From positions 1-64,000 of the forward strand of contig CAYZED010000015.1 of the NCBI GenBank assembly GCA_964477445.1: a stretch of DNA of 64,000 nucleotides. Direction: 5' to 3'. Shown here one piece after another: positions 54,960-62,378 of this stretch. The notes beneath the pieces are model-generated. The model was given only the letters and a program-made list of their open reading frames with translations, made no database searches and was not told where the DNA came from. The position numbers and the translations under genes are program-made. Source of the DNA: CAYZED01 sp964477445 (GTDB taxonomy: Bacteria; Bacillota; Clostridia; Lutisporales; Lutisporaceae). Within the stretch, counting starts at the first letter, position 1, and every line of letters starts with the position of its first letter.

Positions 54960-55499
54960 ATGGAAGTATTACATCTTTTGGATAGTCTTTTGGATGTTGT
55001 TGAGAATGCTAGGGGGATTCCTTTTTCTAACAATGTAATGATAAATAAGGATGAATTGTTAGATTTACTTGAAGAAATTAAAACAAAAATGCCAGACGAC
55101 ATTAAACAAGCTCAATGGGTTAAAGAAGAGCGCCAAAAATTGATTATGGAAGCACGAAGAGAAGCAGATGGATTAAAGCGAGAAGCTGAAGATAAAATGA
55201 CAGATGTTAAAGAAGAAAAACAAAAATATATAGCTGAGGCACAAAGAGAAATTGAAATGATGAAATCTGATGCCGAGCGCAAAGCTCAATCATTAGTTGA
55301 CGATAGCGAAATAATGCGACGCGCTAATGAACAAGCTAAAGATCTCTTAATATCTGCTCAGTCTGAAGCAAAAAAAATTAGATTAGGTACAAGACAATAC
55401 GCTGACGAAGTACTTTCTGATTTAGAAGGACATCTTAGCGATATGGTTAATACTGTTAAAGGGAATCGAGATCAATTAAAAAGCAGGAAGAATTTATAA
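54960..55499 (+). CDS. coiled-coil protein, DivIVA- or ATPase-stalk-like
   Basis: 179 residues. After a short N-terminal segment (LLDSLLDVVENARGIPFSNN, a conserved clostridial opening), residues 50-165 are one long charged coiled coil with EAR/EAE/AER repeats, like the F0 b-subunit or DivIVA. Often mislabelled ATPase. Sits between coaD and tmcAL in many Clostridia; function unknown. ATG 2 bp after the coaD stop. Confidence 0.8.
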   Translation: MEVLHLLDSLLDVVENARGIPFSNNVMINKDELLDLLEEIKTKMPDDIKQAQWVKEERQKLIMEARREADGLKREAEDKMTDVKEEKQKYIAEAQREIEMMKSDAERKAQSLVDDSEIMRRANEQAKDLLISAQSEAKKIRLGTRQYADEVLSDLEGHLSDMVNTVKGNRDQLKSRKNL

Positions 55500-55510
55500 T
55501 ACGAGATTTG

Positions 55511-56887
55511 TTATTTAACATATGGAGACCGCAGGAAATCTACGATTCCTTCGGTCTTGTTTTTATTTTTGTCAGATTCATTAAATAATTGAGTAACTCT
55601 AACATCTAAATCAAAAATACGTTTTAATATATCGTTATTAGGGTTAAAGTCAGCTGTTTTAGTAATTATATTTTCAACACCATTGTTTTGCATTCTTCTA
55701 ATGAGTCTTCGCCCTTTATCATTCATAGCCAAAACCCTTAAATAAGGGTTAACAGATGTGTTTTTCAACCAATCGATATCAGTTTTTTTAATGTTTACTA
55801 GGATTGAAAGAAGCATTCTTTGAATATTAGTTCTTGTGTATCTTTTTGATTTTACTTTATCAATTAAGCTTTCTACAGATTTTGAGTAAAATGATTCTTT
55901 GTAAATTCGGTTTTCTATTCCTTCTGAAACATATGCAAAATCTGACATTTCGGAAAGATCGGTAGTTTGAATTTTGTAAAATAATTTTTCCTTGAAATCC
56001 TCCCATGAAACATGTTTAATCTCTGGAAGTATTTTTTTTAAAGAACCATCTGGTAATAGGCCCTTAAGTTTTTTTTGAGCGTCATCATCGAATATTCCAT
56101 GGTTAAGAAAGGCCCGAATAGCTGTCGCTGAAGAAAAATTCTCGGACAAATCTTTGTCATTATAATCGTTCCCAAGACGTTTAATAGTGACAGGCAAAAT
56201 ATCCGATTTTGTAGACAATAATGCCTTAGTATACTCAATTGCTAAGATATTGTTAGGGTTAGTGAGAATTTGTTTTATTTTAAAAGAATCTGTATCAGTT
56301 CCTGAATTGATACCTGAATTGATACCTGAATTGATACCTGAATTGATACCAGAATTAATACCAGAATCGGTACCAGAATTGATACCAGAATTTATACCAG
56401 AACTTATACCAGAATTGATACCAGAATCGGTACTTAAATATTCTAATATACTTGCTTGATAAGCTTTAGGGTAAAGCATTCCAGAAAACATTTTTTCTTT
56501 AATTTTTTTGCTAATTTCTTCAGGTTCGTTTAACAAAAGTTTTGATAACATTAGGATATCTTCAATATTTCCACTTTCACTTCCGAAAGATAGAAAGTCA
56601 CAAATGCCTGTATAATTTAATAAATGTATAGCACCTTTAGCAAAAATTTCAGCAGTTTGAGCTGCATAGACAAAGGGGAGTTCAATTACTAAATCTGCAC
56701 CTGAGTCGACAGCTACTTCAGCTCTAATCCATTTATTCCATCCTGATGGCTCACCTCTTTGCATGAAAGAACCGCTCATAATGCAAATGACTGCCTCTGC
56801 GCCTGTTATTTCTTTTGTTTTGTTTAATTGATATTCATGTCCAAAATGGAATGGGTTATATTCGCATATTATTCCTGCAGTTTTCAT
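55511..56887 (-). CDS. tmcAL: tRNA(Met) cytidine acetate ligase, with in-frame repeat insertion
   Basis: TmcAL (YlbM) makes N4-acetylcytidine at the elongator tRNA-Met wobble base from acetate and ATP. The N-terminal nucleotidyltransferase motif GIICEYNPFHFGH and SGSFMQRGEP are intact. 458 residues against about 400: an extra NSGI[S/N] array near residues 155-196 sits in a loop before ILTNPNNILAIEY. ATG start with AGGAGA upstream. Its upstream region holds a MITE fragment and the TCTTACGAAACT motif. Acetate kinase next door is a notable acetate link, but likely chance. Confidence 0.93.
   Translation of the reverse strand: MKTAGIICEYNPFHFGHEYQLNKTKEITGAEAVICIMSGSFMQRGEPSGWNKWIRAEVAVDSGADLVIELPFVYAAQTAEIFAKGAIHLLNYTGICDFLSFGSESGNIEDILMLSKLLLNEPEEISKKIKEKMFSGMLYPKAYQASILEYLSTDSGINSGISSGINSGINSGTDSGINSGINSGINSGINSGINSGTDTDSFKIKQILTNPNNILAIEYTKALLSTKSDILPVTIKRLGNDYNDKDLSENFSSATAIRAFLNHGIFDDDAQKKLKGLLPDGSLKKILPEIKHVSWEDFKEKLFYKIQTTDLSEMSDFAYVSEGIENRIYKESFYSKSVESLIDKVKSKRYTRTNIQRMLLSILVNIKKTDIDWLKNTSVNPYLRVLAMNDKGRRLIRRMQNNGVENIITKTADFNPNNDILKRIFDLDVRVTQLFNESDKNKNKTEGIVDFLRSPYVK
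55526..55570 (+). terminator. terminator of the coaD transcript, inside the tmcAL 3' end
   Basis: AGACCG/CGGTCT and AGGAA/TTCCT stem (55526-55557) with small internal mismatches, then TTGTTTTTATTTTT. It lies within the last codons of the convergent tmcAL, an overlap of terminator and coding sequence. Confidence 0.75.
56285..56432 (-). repeat. 12-bp in-frame minisatellite in tmcAL
   Basis: About eleven or twelve units of GAATTGATACCT / GAATTGATACCA and variants (plus strand), encoding GINS/GTDS tetrapeptides. Blocks of identical copies show recent expansion. Confidence 0.9.
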
Positions 56888-56898
56888 TTGTTTCTCCT

Positions 56899-56947
56899 GT
56901 TTTGAAATTCGAGCAAATTTAGAATTACTCGTTCCGATTTCATAGTC
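56899..56947 (-). repeat. partial copy of the 5510-5752 element upstream of tmcAL
   Basis: On the minus strand GACTATGAAATC, 7 nt, GTAATTCTAAATT, 5 nt, GAATTTCAAAAC, matching 5566-5614 with identical spacing and 37 invariant bases of 49. It ends 12 bp before the tmcAL start. Confidence 0.85.
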
Positions 56948-56957
56948 GAATATGACT

Positions 56958-56975
56958 AGTTTCGTAAGACCTCAA
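56958..56975 (-). promoter_or_regulatory. TTGAGGTCTTACGAAACT motif upstream of tmcAL
   Basis: Minus-strand copy of the motif seen upstream of rqcH (30938). TTGAGG could be a -35 hexamer, with TATTCG 17 nt downstream as a weak -10. Confidence 0.45.
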
Positions 56976-57216
56976 GTTAATATAATATTAAGCATTAACT
57001 TATGGCATAAATGAGGTGCCGCCACATTACTACTTATCAAAGATTATACCTAGAAATCGATAGTTTTGTAAGTATAAATATAAAATTATCGATGCATTTT
57101 TATTTACATTTTTATTTACATTTTTATTTACCGTTTTCAACTACTACGAATTAAACGTACATAAATACAATGCATCGTATATGTACACATAATACATAAA
57201 ACAATTAATAAAAACA
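56976..57216. other. gene-free region between tmcAL and ackA
   Basis: No coding frame. Holds a small hairpin ATCGATA/TATCGAT (57056-57062 with 57087-57093) and the CATTTTTATTTA array at 57095-57130; nothing else recognised. Confidence 0.6.
57095..57130. repeat. three perfect 12-bp tandem repeats
   Basis: CATTTTTATTTA three times without mismatch, about 190 bp before ackA. Confidence 0.9.
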
Positions 57217-57245
57217 TTGACCTTTTAAATGTTTTGTTTGATAAT
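57217..57245 (+). promoter_or_regulatory. probable promoter of ackA
   Basis: TTGACC, 17-nt spacer, GATAAT, 77 bp upstream of ackA. Confidence 0.65.
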
Positions 57246-57321
57246 TATTAATGGAGTCTTTACAGAAATATAATAATATTTAAGGGTTAAATAATTATTT
57301 AAAAAATATTGGAGGTAAGAA

Positions 57322-58512
57322 ATGAAAGTACTAGTAATTAACTGTGGTAGTTCTTCGTTAAAGTATCAGCTTATTAATATGGAAAATGAAGAAGTTCTGG
57401 GCAAGGGTATTGTTGAGAGAATAGGTTTGNNNNNNNNNNTTAAATATCAACCTTTAAACGGTGAAAAAATGACAATTGAAGGGGCTATGCCGACACATAA
57501 GGAAGCTTTGAAATACGTTATTGATACACTTATTAATAAAGAGTATGGCGTTATTGCTGACATGAGTGAAATTTCTGCTTGTGGTCATAGAGTTGCGCAT
57601 TCAGGCGAAAAATTTGATAAATCTGTAATCATTGATGCAGATGTTATGAAAGAAATTATTGGATGCTATGATATTGCACCACTTCACAATCCTCCAAATG
57701 TTATGGGAATAGAGGCTTGCACGCTACTTATGCCAAATACACCACAAGTAGCAGTTTTTGATACGGCATTTCATCAAACAATGCCAAAGCATGCATATAT
57801 GTACGCTATTCCGTACGAATATTACGAAAAATACAAAATTAGAAGATATGGTTTCCATGGAACATCGCATAAATACGTTTCTGCTATGGCAGCAGCTTTC
57901 CTTGGGAAAAAACATGAAGAGATTAAAGTAGTAACGCTACACTTAGGAAATGGAGCATCAGTTGCAGCAGTTAAAAATGCTAAATCAGTAGATACATCAA
58001 TGGGCTTTACACCATTAGAAGGTTTAGTAATGGGAACAAGATGTGGGGATGTTGATCCAGCTATTGGTAAGTTTATTGCTGAAAAAGAAGGCTTGACAAT
58101 ATCAGAAATCGATTCCATTTTTAATAAAAAATCCGGTATATTGGGACTTTCTCAGCTATCGAGTGATTTTAGAGATGTAGAAGATGCATATTTAGAAGGT
58201 AATAATAAAGCTAAAGTCGCTTTAGATGTATATTGTTACAGAATTAAGAAATACATTGGCGCATATGCAGCTGCTATGAACGGTTTGGATGCTGTCGTGT
58301 TTACTGGTGGAATCGGAGAAAATTCCGATATTGTTAGAGGTTTGATTTGCGCAGATATGGATTGGCTCGGTATTGAAATTGATTCTGAAAAGAACAAAGT
58401 CAGAGGAAAAGAAGCGAATATTTCTAAAGATGGTAGCAAAGTCCAAGTTCTCATAATCCCGACTAATGAAGAATTAGTTATAGCTAGAGATACTATACAG
58501 TTAACAAATTAA
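57322..58512 (+). CDS. ackA: acetate kinase (contains assembly gap)
   Basis: Makes ATP from acetyl phosphate, the key fermentation step. 396 residues. NCGSSSLKYQL at the start, catalytic region HRVAHSGEKF, FDTAFHQTMP, RRYGFHGTSHKYV, HLGNGASVAA, MGTRCGDVDP and FTGGIGENS are all intact. Ten N at 57430-57439 replace the residues after VERIGL; relatives have a few more residues here, so the gap length is uncertain. ATG start with GGAGG upstream. No pta is adjacent. Confidence 0.97.
   Translation: MKVLVINCGSSSLKYQLINMENEEVLGKGIVERIGLXXXXKYQPLNGEKMTIEGAMPTHKEALKYVIDTLINKEYGVIADMSEISACGHRVAHSGEKFDKSVIIDADVMKEIIGCYDIAPLHNPPNVMGIEACTLLMPNTPQVAVFDTAFHQTMPKHAYMYAIPYEYYEKYKIRRYGFHGTSHKYVSAMAAAFLGKKHEEIKVVTLHLGNGASVAAVKNAKSVDTSMGFTPLEGLVMGTRCGDVDPAIGKFIAEKEGLTISEIDSIFNKKSGILGLSQLSSDFRDVEDAYLEGNNKAKVALDVYCYRIKKYIGAYAAAMNGLDAVVFTGGIGENSDIVRGLICADMDWLGIEIDSEKNKVRGKEANISKDGSKVQVLIIPTNEELVIARDTIQLTN
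57430..57439. other. assembly gap (10 N) in ackA
   Basis: Exactly ten N; with the next two bases the frame happens to be kept. Confidence 0.95.
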
Positions 58513-58602
58513 AATAATTAAAAAAGACAAATTAGTGTGCTTTTATTACATTAATAGCATTATGTGTTAGTTAAAATTAACTTATGAAGATCATTAAAAA
58601 CA

Positions 58603-58639
58603 GCTTCGACGTGTTTTATACGGCGAAGCCGCTTTTTTT
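58603..58639 (+). terminator. terminator of ackA
   Basis: GCTTCG/CGAAGC outer pairing and a CGGC-GAA-GCCG core (58621-58631) followed by CTTTTTTT. Immediately followed by the yceD promoter. Confidence 0.82.
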
Positions 58640-58642
58640 CGG

Positions 58643-58671
58643 TTGACAATGCTATAATCGGTTTGTATAAT
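58643..58671 (+). promoter_or_regulatory. consensus sigma-A promoter of yceD-rpmF
   Basis: TTGACA, 17-nt spacer, TATAAT, a perfect match, 29 bp before yceD. Confidence 0.9.
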
Positions 58672-58699
58672 GGTAATGTTAATGTCTAGAGGTGGTTAA

Positions 58700-59218
58700 A
58701 TGAAACTCAATATATCCAAGATATCTAAATATGATGGAAACTCGATCAAGTTTTCTTTTTCTTGTTCTGATAAAGAATATGAATTTGACTTTAATGGTGA
58801 AACACTTAAATTTTTTCCACCCGTCACGGTGACTGGCAGTGCGATAAATGAAGGTGGTATGATTAAGGTAGAACTTGAATGCAGTGCACGAGTTGAAAGA
58901 GACTGTGGAAGATGTTTAGAAAAATATGAAATTAATTCTGAGTCCAAAGGCGTTTTTAATTTCACTAGAGAAATAAAAGATATAGATGACGATTATTATC
59001 TTTATGAAAATGATATTATCGATTTATCGGACATTGTTCTCGGGGAATTGGCATTAACACTCGACATGAAGCCGCTATGTAGTGATGACTGCGCAGGTTT
59101 GTGTATGACTTGTGGTGAAAACCTTAATAAGTCTACATGTAACTGTAATCAGGAGAAAATTGATCCGCGATTTGCGGCTCTTAGTAAATTTTTTGATACC
59201 AATCAAGGAGGTGTTTAA
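58700..59218 (+). CDS. yceD: DUF177 (YceD) protein
   Basis: 172 residues. Precedes rpmF as in most bacteria; related to 23S rRNA accumulation in some species. ECSARVERDCGRCL and the C-terminal CSDDCAGLCMTCGENLN with further Cys indicate a zinc site. ATG start with AGAGGTGG upstream. Confidence 0.92.
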   Translation: MKLNISKISKYDGNSIKFSFSCSDKEYEFDFNGETLKFFPPVTVTGSAINEGGMIKVELECSARVERDCGRCLEKYEINSESKGVFNFTREIKDIDDDYYLYENDIIDLSDIVLGELALTLDMKPLCSDDCAGLCMTCGENLNKSTCNCNQEKIDPRFAALSKFFDTNQGGV

Positions 59219-59219
59219 T

Positions 59220-59399
59220 ATGGGGTTACCAAAAAGAAGACATTCTTCTACAAGAAGAGATAAAAGAAGAGCAAACTGGAAGCTTACATTGCCAGGTCTT
59301 GTAGCTTGCCCACAGTGCCATGAACCTAGAATGCCACATAGGGTTTGCAGAGCATGCGGATACTATAAGAACAAAACTGTTATAACTGTAGCAGAGTAA
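59220..59399 (+). CDS. rpmF: 50S ribosomal protein L32
   Basis: 59 residues. PKRRHSSTRRDKRRANW opening and a C4 zinc site CPQC...CRAC. ATG starts 1 bp after the yceD stop with AAGGAGGTG upstream. In many bacteria rpmF leads the fatty-acid cluster; here a terminator and a palindromic element separate them. Confidence 0.97.
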   Translation: MGLPKRRHSSTRRDKRRANWKLTLPGLVACPQCHEPRMPHRVCRACGYYKNKTVITVAE

Positions 59400-59420
59400 A
59401 AAGCGAATAGAAGGTTTACG

Positions 59421-59453
59421 AAGAGAGTGCTCATTTGAGTGCTCTCTTTTTTC
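59421..59453 (+). terminator. terminator of yceD-rpmF
   Basis: AAGAGAGTGCTC pairs with GAGTGCTCTCTT (two G-U pairs) followed by a T run. Confidence 0.88.
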
Positions 59454-59597
59454 TGCGCTCATTCCTTGGCTTATACGTTGTTACTTCGTGCTTCGCTGAC
59501 TCATAGCGTACTATGTGTACGCGTCGACCCAGCGAAACACTCGAGCAGTATTAATTTAATAAATTAATACGGTCTAAGCCTAAAGCAAGAGCGCAGA
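59452..59597. repeat. structured palindromic element of about 146 bp
   Basis: Outer stem TCTGCGCTC (59452-59460) with GAGCGCAGA (59589-59597); then GGCTTA/TAAGCC (59468, 59575); GTGCTTCGCTG with CAGCGAAACAC (59488, 59530; one mismatch, G-U on the minus strand); GCGTAC/GTACGC (59506, 59517); and an AT hairpin GTATTAATTT/AAATTAATAC (59548, 59561). Visibly richer in G+C than its surroundings. Looks like a REP/ERIC-type or MITE-type repeat; no coding frame. It fills most of the 395-bp gap before fapR. Confidence 0.75.
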
Positions 59598-59659
59598 CTG
59601 AAAAACACCTTTAGCATATTACGTACAACTCAGTATTTTTAATAAAAAAAGAAAAAAGG

Positions 59660-59688
59660 TTGCATTTATATATATGAAAAGTTATACT
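59660..59688 (+). promoter_or_regulatory. promoter of the fapR-plsX-fab operon
   Basis: TTGCAT, 17-nt spacer, TATACT, just upstream of the FapR box. Confidence 0.75.
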
Positions 59689-59693
59689 TTATG

Positions 59694-59710
59694 TTAGTAC
59701 CAGGTAATAA
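59694..59710 (+). promoter_or_regulatory. FapR operator
   Basis: TTAGTACCAGGTAATAA matches the 17-bp FapR palindrome (TTAGTACCTGGTACTAA class) with one break in the right half. It covers the expected transcript start, so FapR bound there would block the operon until malonyl-CoA rises. Confidence 0.85.
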
Positions 59711-59794
59711 ACGTATTTAGTACAAGATACTTATTAATAAATATAGGAATGAAGCGGTTCATTGCTATTTTCGAAAAAGTATTTAGGAGGCAAT

Positions 59795-60367
59795 ATGAAA
59801 AAAGGAATGTCTAAGAAAGAACGTCAAACAAGTTTGATTAGCAGAATAAAAGAAAATCCTTTTTTAACTGATGATGAATTATCAGAAATTTTTAATGTAT
59901 CTATACAGACTATAAGACTAGATAGACTTGAATTAAATATACCTGAACACAGAGAGCGAATTCGTAATGTTGCAGTTATAAATCTAAACAAAGTAAAATC
60001 GCTGACTAGTGGCGAAGTCATCGGTGAACTGATTGATTTAGAACTCGGAAAAAGTGGTATGGCAATGCTTGAGTCCACTAATGAACATGCTTTTGAAAAA
60101 ACTAATGTCGTAAAAGGACATAATATATTTGCACTAGCAGAATCATTAGCGATAGCGGTTATAGATGCAAATGTTGCATTAACTGGGGTTGCTAATATTA
60201 AATATAAACAGCCTGTTTTTTCGGGAGATAAATTAATCGCTAAGGCTGAAGTAATAAAAATCAGAGGGAACAAGTTTTTCGTCTGGGTTTTCATAAAGGT
60301 TAAACAACAAGAAGTTTTTAGAGGTAAATTCATACTAGTATCCTTTAAAGATAGCGAGGGGAATTAA
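59795..60367 (+). CDS. fapR: FapR, malonyl-CoA-responsive repressor of fatty acid synthesis
   Basis: 190 residues. N-terminal HTH (LTDDELSEIFNVSIQTIRLDR, split here) and C-terminal hot-dog domain that binds malonyl-CoA (GHNIFALAESLAIAV, GVANIKYKQPVFSGD). ATG 59795 with AGGAGG upstream; a TTG at 59762 is rejected because it precedes that site. Its own operator lies 85 bp upstream, giving feedback control. Confidence 0.95.
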   Translation: MKKGMSKKERQTSLISRIKENPFLTDDELSEIFNVSIQTIRLDRLELNIPEHRERIRNVAVINLNKVKSLTSGEVIGELIDLELGKSGMAMLESTNEHAFEKTNVVKGHNIFALAESLAIAVIDANVALTGVANIKYKQPVFSGDKLIAKAEVIKIRGNKFFVWVFIKVKQQEVFRGKFILVSFKDSEGN

Positions 60368-60371
60368 TAAT

Positions 60372-61388
60372 ATGAAATTAGCAATTGATGCAATGGGTGG
60401 AGATTTTGCCCCTAAATCAACAGTAGAAGGTGCTATCGCGGCACTGAAAGAATTTGATATCGATATTGTTCTTTTTGGAAAAGAAGATGAAATTAAAAAA
60501 TATATTCCTGAAGAATATTTGAATAATAAACATCTCAAAATAGTAGATGCTCAAGAAGTAATTAGTGTTGATGAGTCTCCGGTTAATGCTATTAAACAAA
60601 AAAAGAATTCTTCCATGGTTATGGGGCTCAAATCCGTTAAAGATGGCGAATGCGATGGGTTTTTATCGGCAGGAAGCACGGGGGCATTTCTCGCTGGTTC
60701 ATTATTAAAGGTTGGAAGAATAAAGGGAATAGATAGACCGGCATTAGCTCCTATTTTACCGACGCTAGGTAAATATGGGTGTATGATAATCGATGGTGGT
60801 GGTAACACAGATTGCAAGCCAAAAAATCTAGCACAATTTGCAACATTAGGTTCGATTTATATGGAAAAGGTTGCTAAATCTACCTCGCCAAGAGTTGCAT
60901 TATTAAATATCGGGTCAGAAGAATCAAAAGGAAACGATTTAGTAAAAGAGTCTTTTGGACTACTAAAAGAAACAAAAAATATCAATTTTATTGGAAATGT
61001 TGAAGCTCGCGAGGTTATGGAAGATTCATGCGAAGTTATTGTTACTGATGGTTTTGCGGGGAATGTACTTCTAAAGAGTGTCGAAGGAACGGCTCAAATG
61101 ATTATGAATACATTAAAAAAAGAACTAATGTCTACTTTAAAAGGAAAAATTGGAGGGCTACTAATTAAGGGAAGTATGAGAGGCTTTAAGAAGAAATTCG
61201 ATTATACTGAAGTTGGCGGTGCACCATTTTTGGGCATTGATGGAATTATGATAAAAGCTCATGGCAGCTCTAATGGGAATGCAATTAAAAATGCTATTAG
61301 ACAAGCAAAATTACTTCATGATTGCGATTATCTTAATTCAGTTAGGAAAGAACTATTAGTTACAGGGGGAGAAAATATTGACGAATAA
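60372..61388 (+). CDS. plsX: phosphate acyltransferase PlsX
   Basis: Makes acyl-phosphate from acyl-ACP for phospholipid synthesis. 338 residues. AIDAMGGDFAP at the start, SAGSTGAFLAG, DGGGNTDCKP and GFAGNVLLKS are family motifs. ATG start with GAGGGG upstream, 4 bp after fapR. Confidence 0.97.
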   Translation: MKLAIDAMGGDFAPKSTVEGAIAALKEFDIDIVLFGKEDEIKKYIPEEYLNNKHLKIVDAQEVISVDESPVNAIKQKKNSSMVMGLKSVKDGECDGFLSAGSTGAFLAGSLLKVGRIKGIDRPALAPILPTLGKYGCMIIDGGGNTDCKPKNLAQFATLGSIYMEKVAKSTSPRVALLNIGSEESKGNDLVKESFGLLKETKNINFIGNVEAREVMEDSCEVIVTDGFAGNVLLKSVEGTAQMIMNTLKKELMSTLKGKIGGLLIKGSMRGFKKKFDYTEVGGAPFLGIDGIMIKAHGSSNGNAIKNAIRQAKLLHDCDYLNSVRKELLVTGGENIDE

Positions 61389-62378
61389 AAATATTAGCGT
61401 AGGTATATTGGGTACAGGTAGTTATTTACCAGAAAAAAATCTTTCCAATTTAGATATGGAAAAAATAGTTGAAACAACTGATGAATGGATTAAGACACGA
61501 ACGGGTATTGAAAACAGAAGAATGGCAGCTCCTGAAGAAGCAACTTCCGATATGTCCACAATTGCTGCAAAGAGAGCTATAGAAGATGCAGGAATTTCTG
61601 TAGAAGATATTGATATGATTATATGTGCGACTATTACCCCGGATATGTTTTTTCCATCAACAGCATGTATTATTCAAAAGAATATAGGTGCTATAAACGC
61701 ATCAGCAATGGATGTTAGTGCGGCTTGTACTGGATTTATTTATGGAATTACGATAGCTGAAAAATTCATAAGAAGTGGCTCAAATAAGTATATTTTGGTT
61801 ATTGGTGCAGAAAAGTTATCAAGTATCAAGACAGAAATACATGTGTTCTATTTGGTGATGGAGCAGGTGCTGCTATATTAGGTGTCATGGAAGATGGTTA
61901 TGGAATTTTATCGACATATTTAGGTTCCGATGGCAATAAAGGTGATTTTTTAACTATGCCAGCTGGAGGATCTAGAAAACCAGCTACTCATGAAACAGTG
62001 GAAGCAAGAATGCACTTTATTAAAATGGATGGAAGTGAAGTGTTTAAATTTGCTTCAAGGATTATGAGCGAAGCATCAGAAATTGCAATTGAACGCGCCG
62101 GACTAAATAAAGAAGATGTGAACTATATAATTCCACATCAGGCGAATATCCGAATTATTGATTCAGCCATGAAGAGATTAAAAATGTCTAGCGATAAAGT
62201 TTATGTTAACATTGATAAATATGGTAATATGTCAGCCGCATCGGTTCCTGTAGCTCTTGATGAAGCCAATAAAAAAGGTCTTTTAATTAATGGAGAAAAC
62301 ATTCTTTTAGTTGGATTTGGCGGAGGTTTAACATGGGGGTCATCTGTAATTAAATGGGGAGGAGAAAGAATTGTTTAA
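61378..62378 (+). pseudogene. fabH: 3-oxoacyl-ACP synthase III, frame-broken
   Basis: FabH starts fatty-acid synthesis by condensing acetyl-CoA with malonyl-ACP. The first half (to about 61828) has the active-site Cys in AACTGF; the second half (from about 61830) has RNTCVLFGDGAGAA, IPHQANIR with the catalytic His, and GNMSAAS with the Asn. Between them, KLSSI is followed by AAGAC where relatives read TDWxDR: about ten bases (as in ACAGATTGGA) appear deleted, shifting the frame to an early TAG. Everything else is intact, so a sequencing or assembly deletion is likely. TTG start with GGGGGAG upstream; overlaps plsX and fabK. Confidence 0.88.

Noticed and set aside
61378..62378. Programmed frameshift in fabH
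   Set aside because: There is no slippery heptamer, and about three to four conserved residues are missing, so a deletion explains it better.
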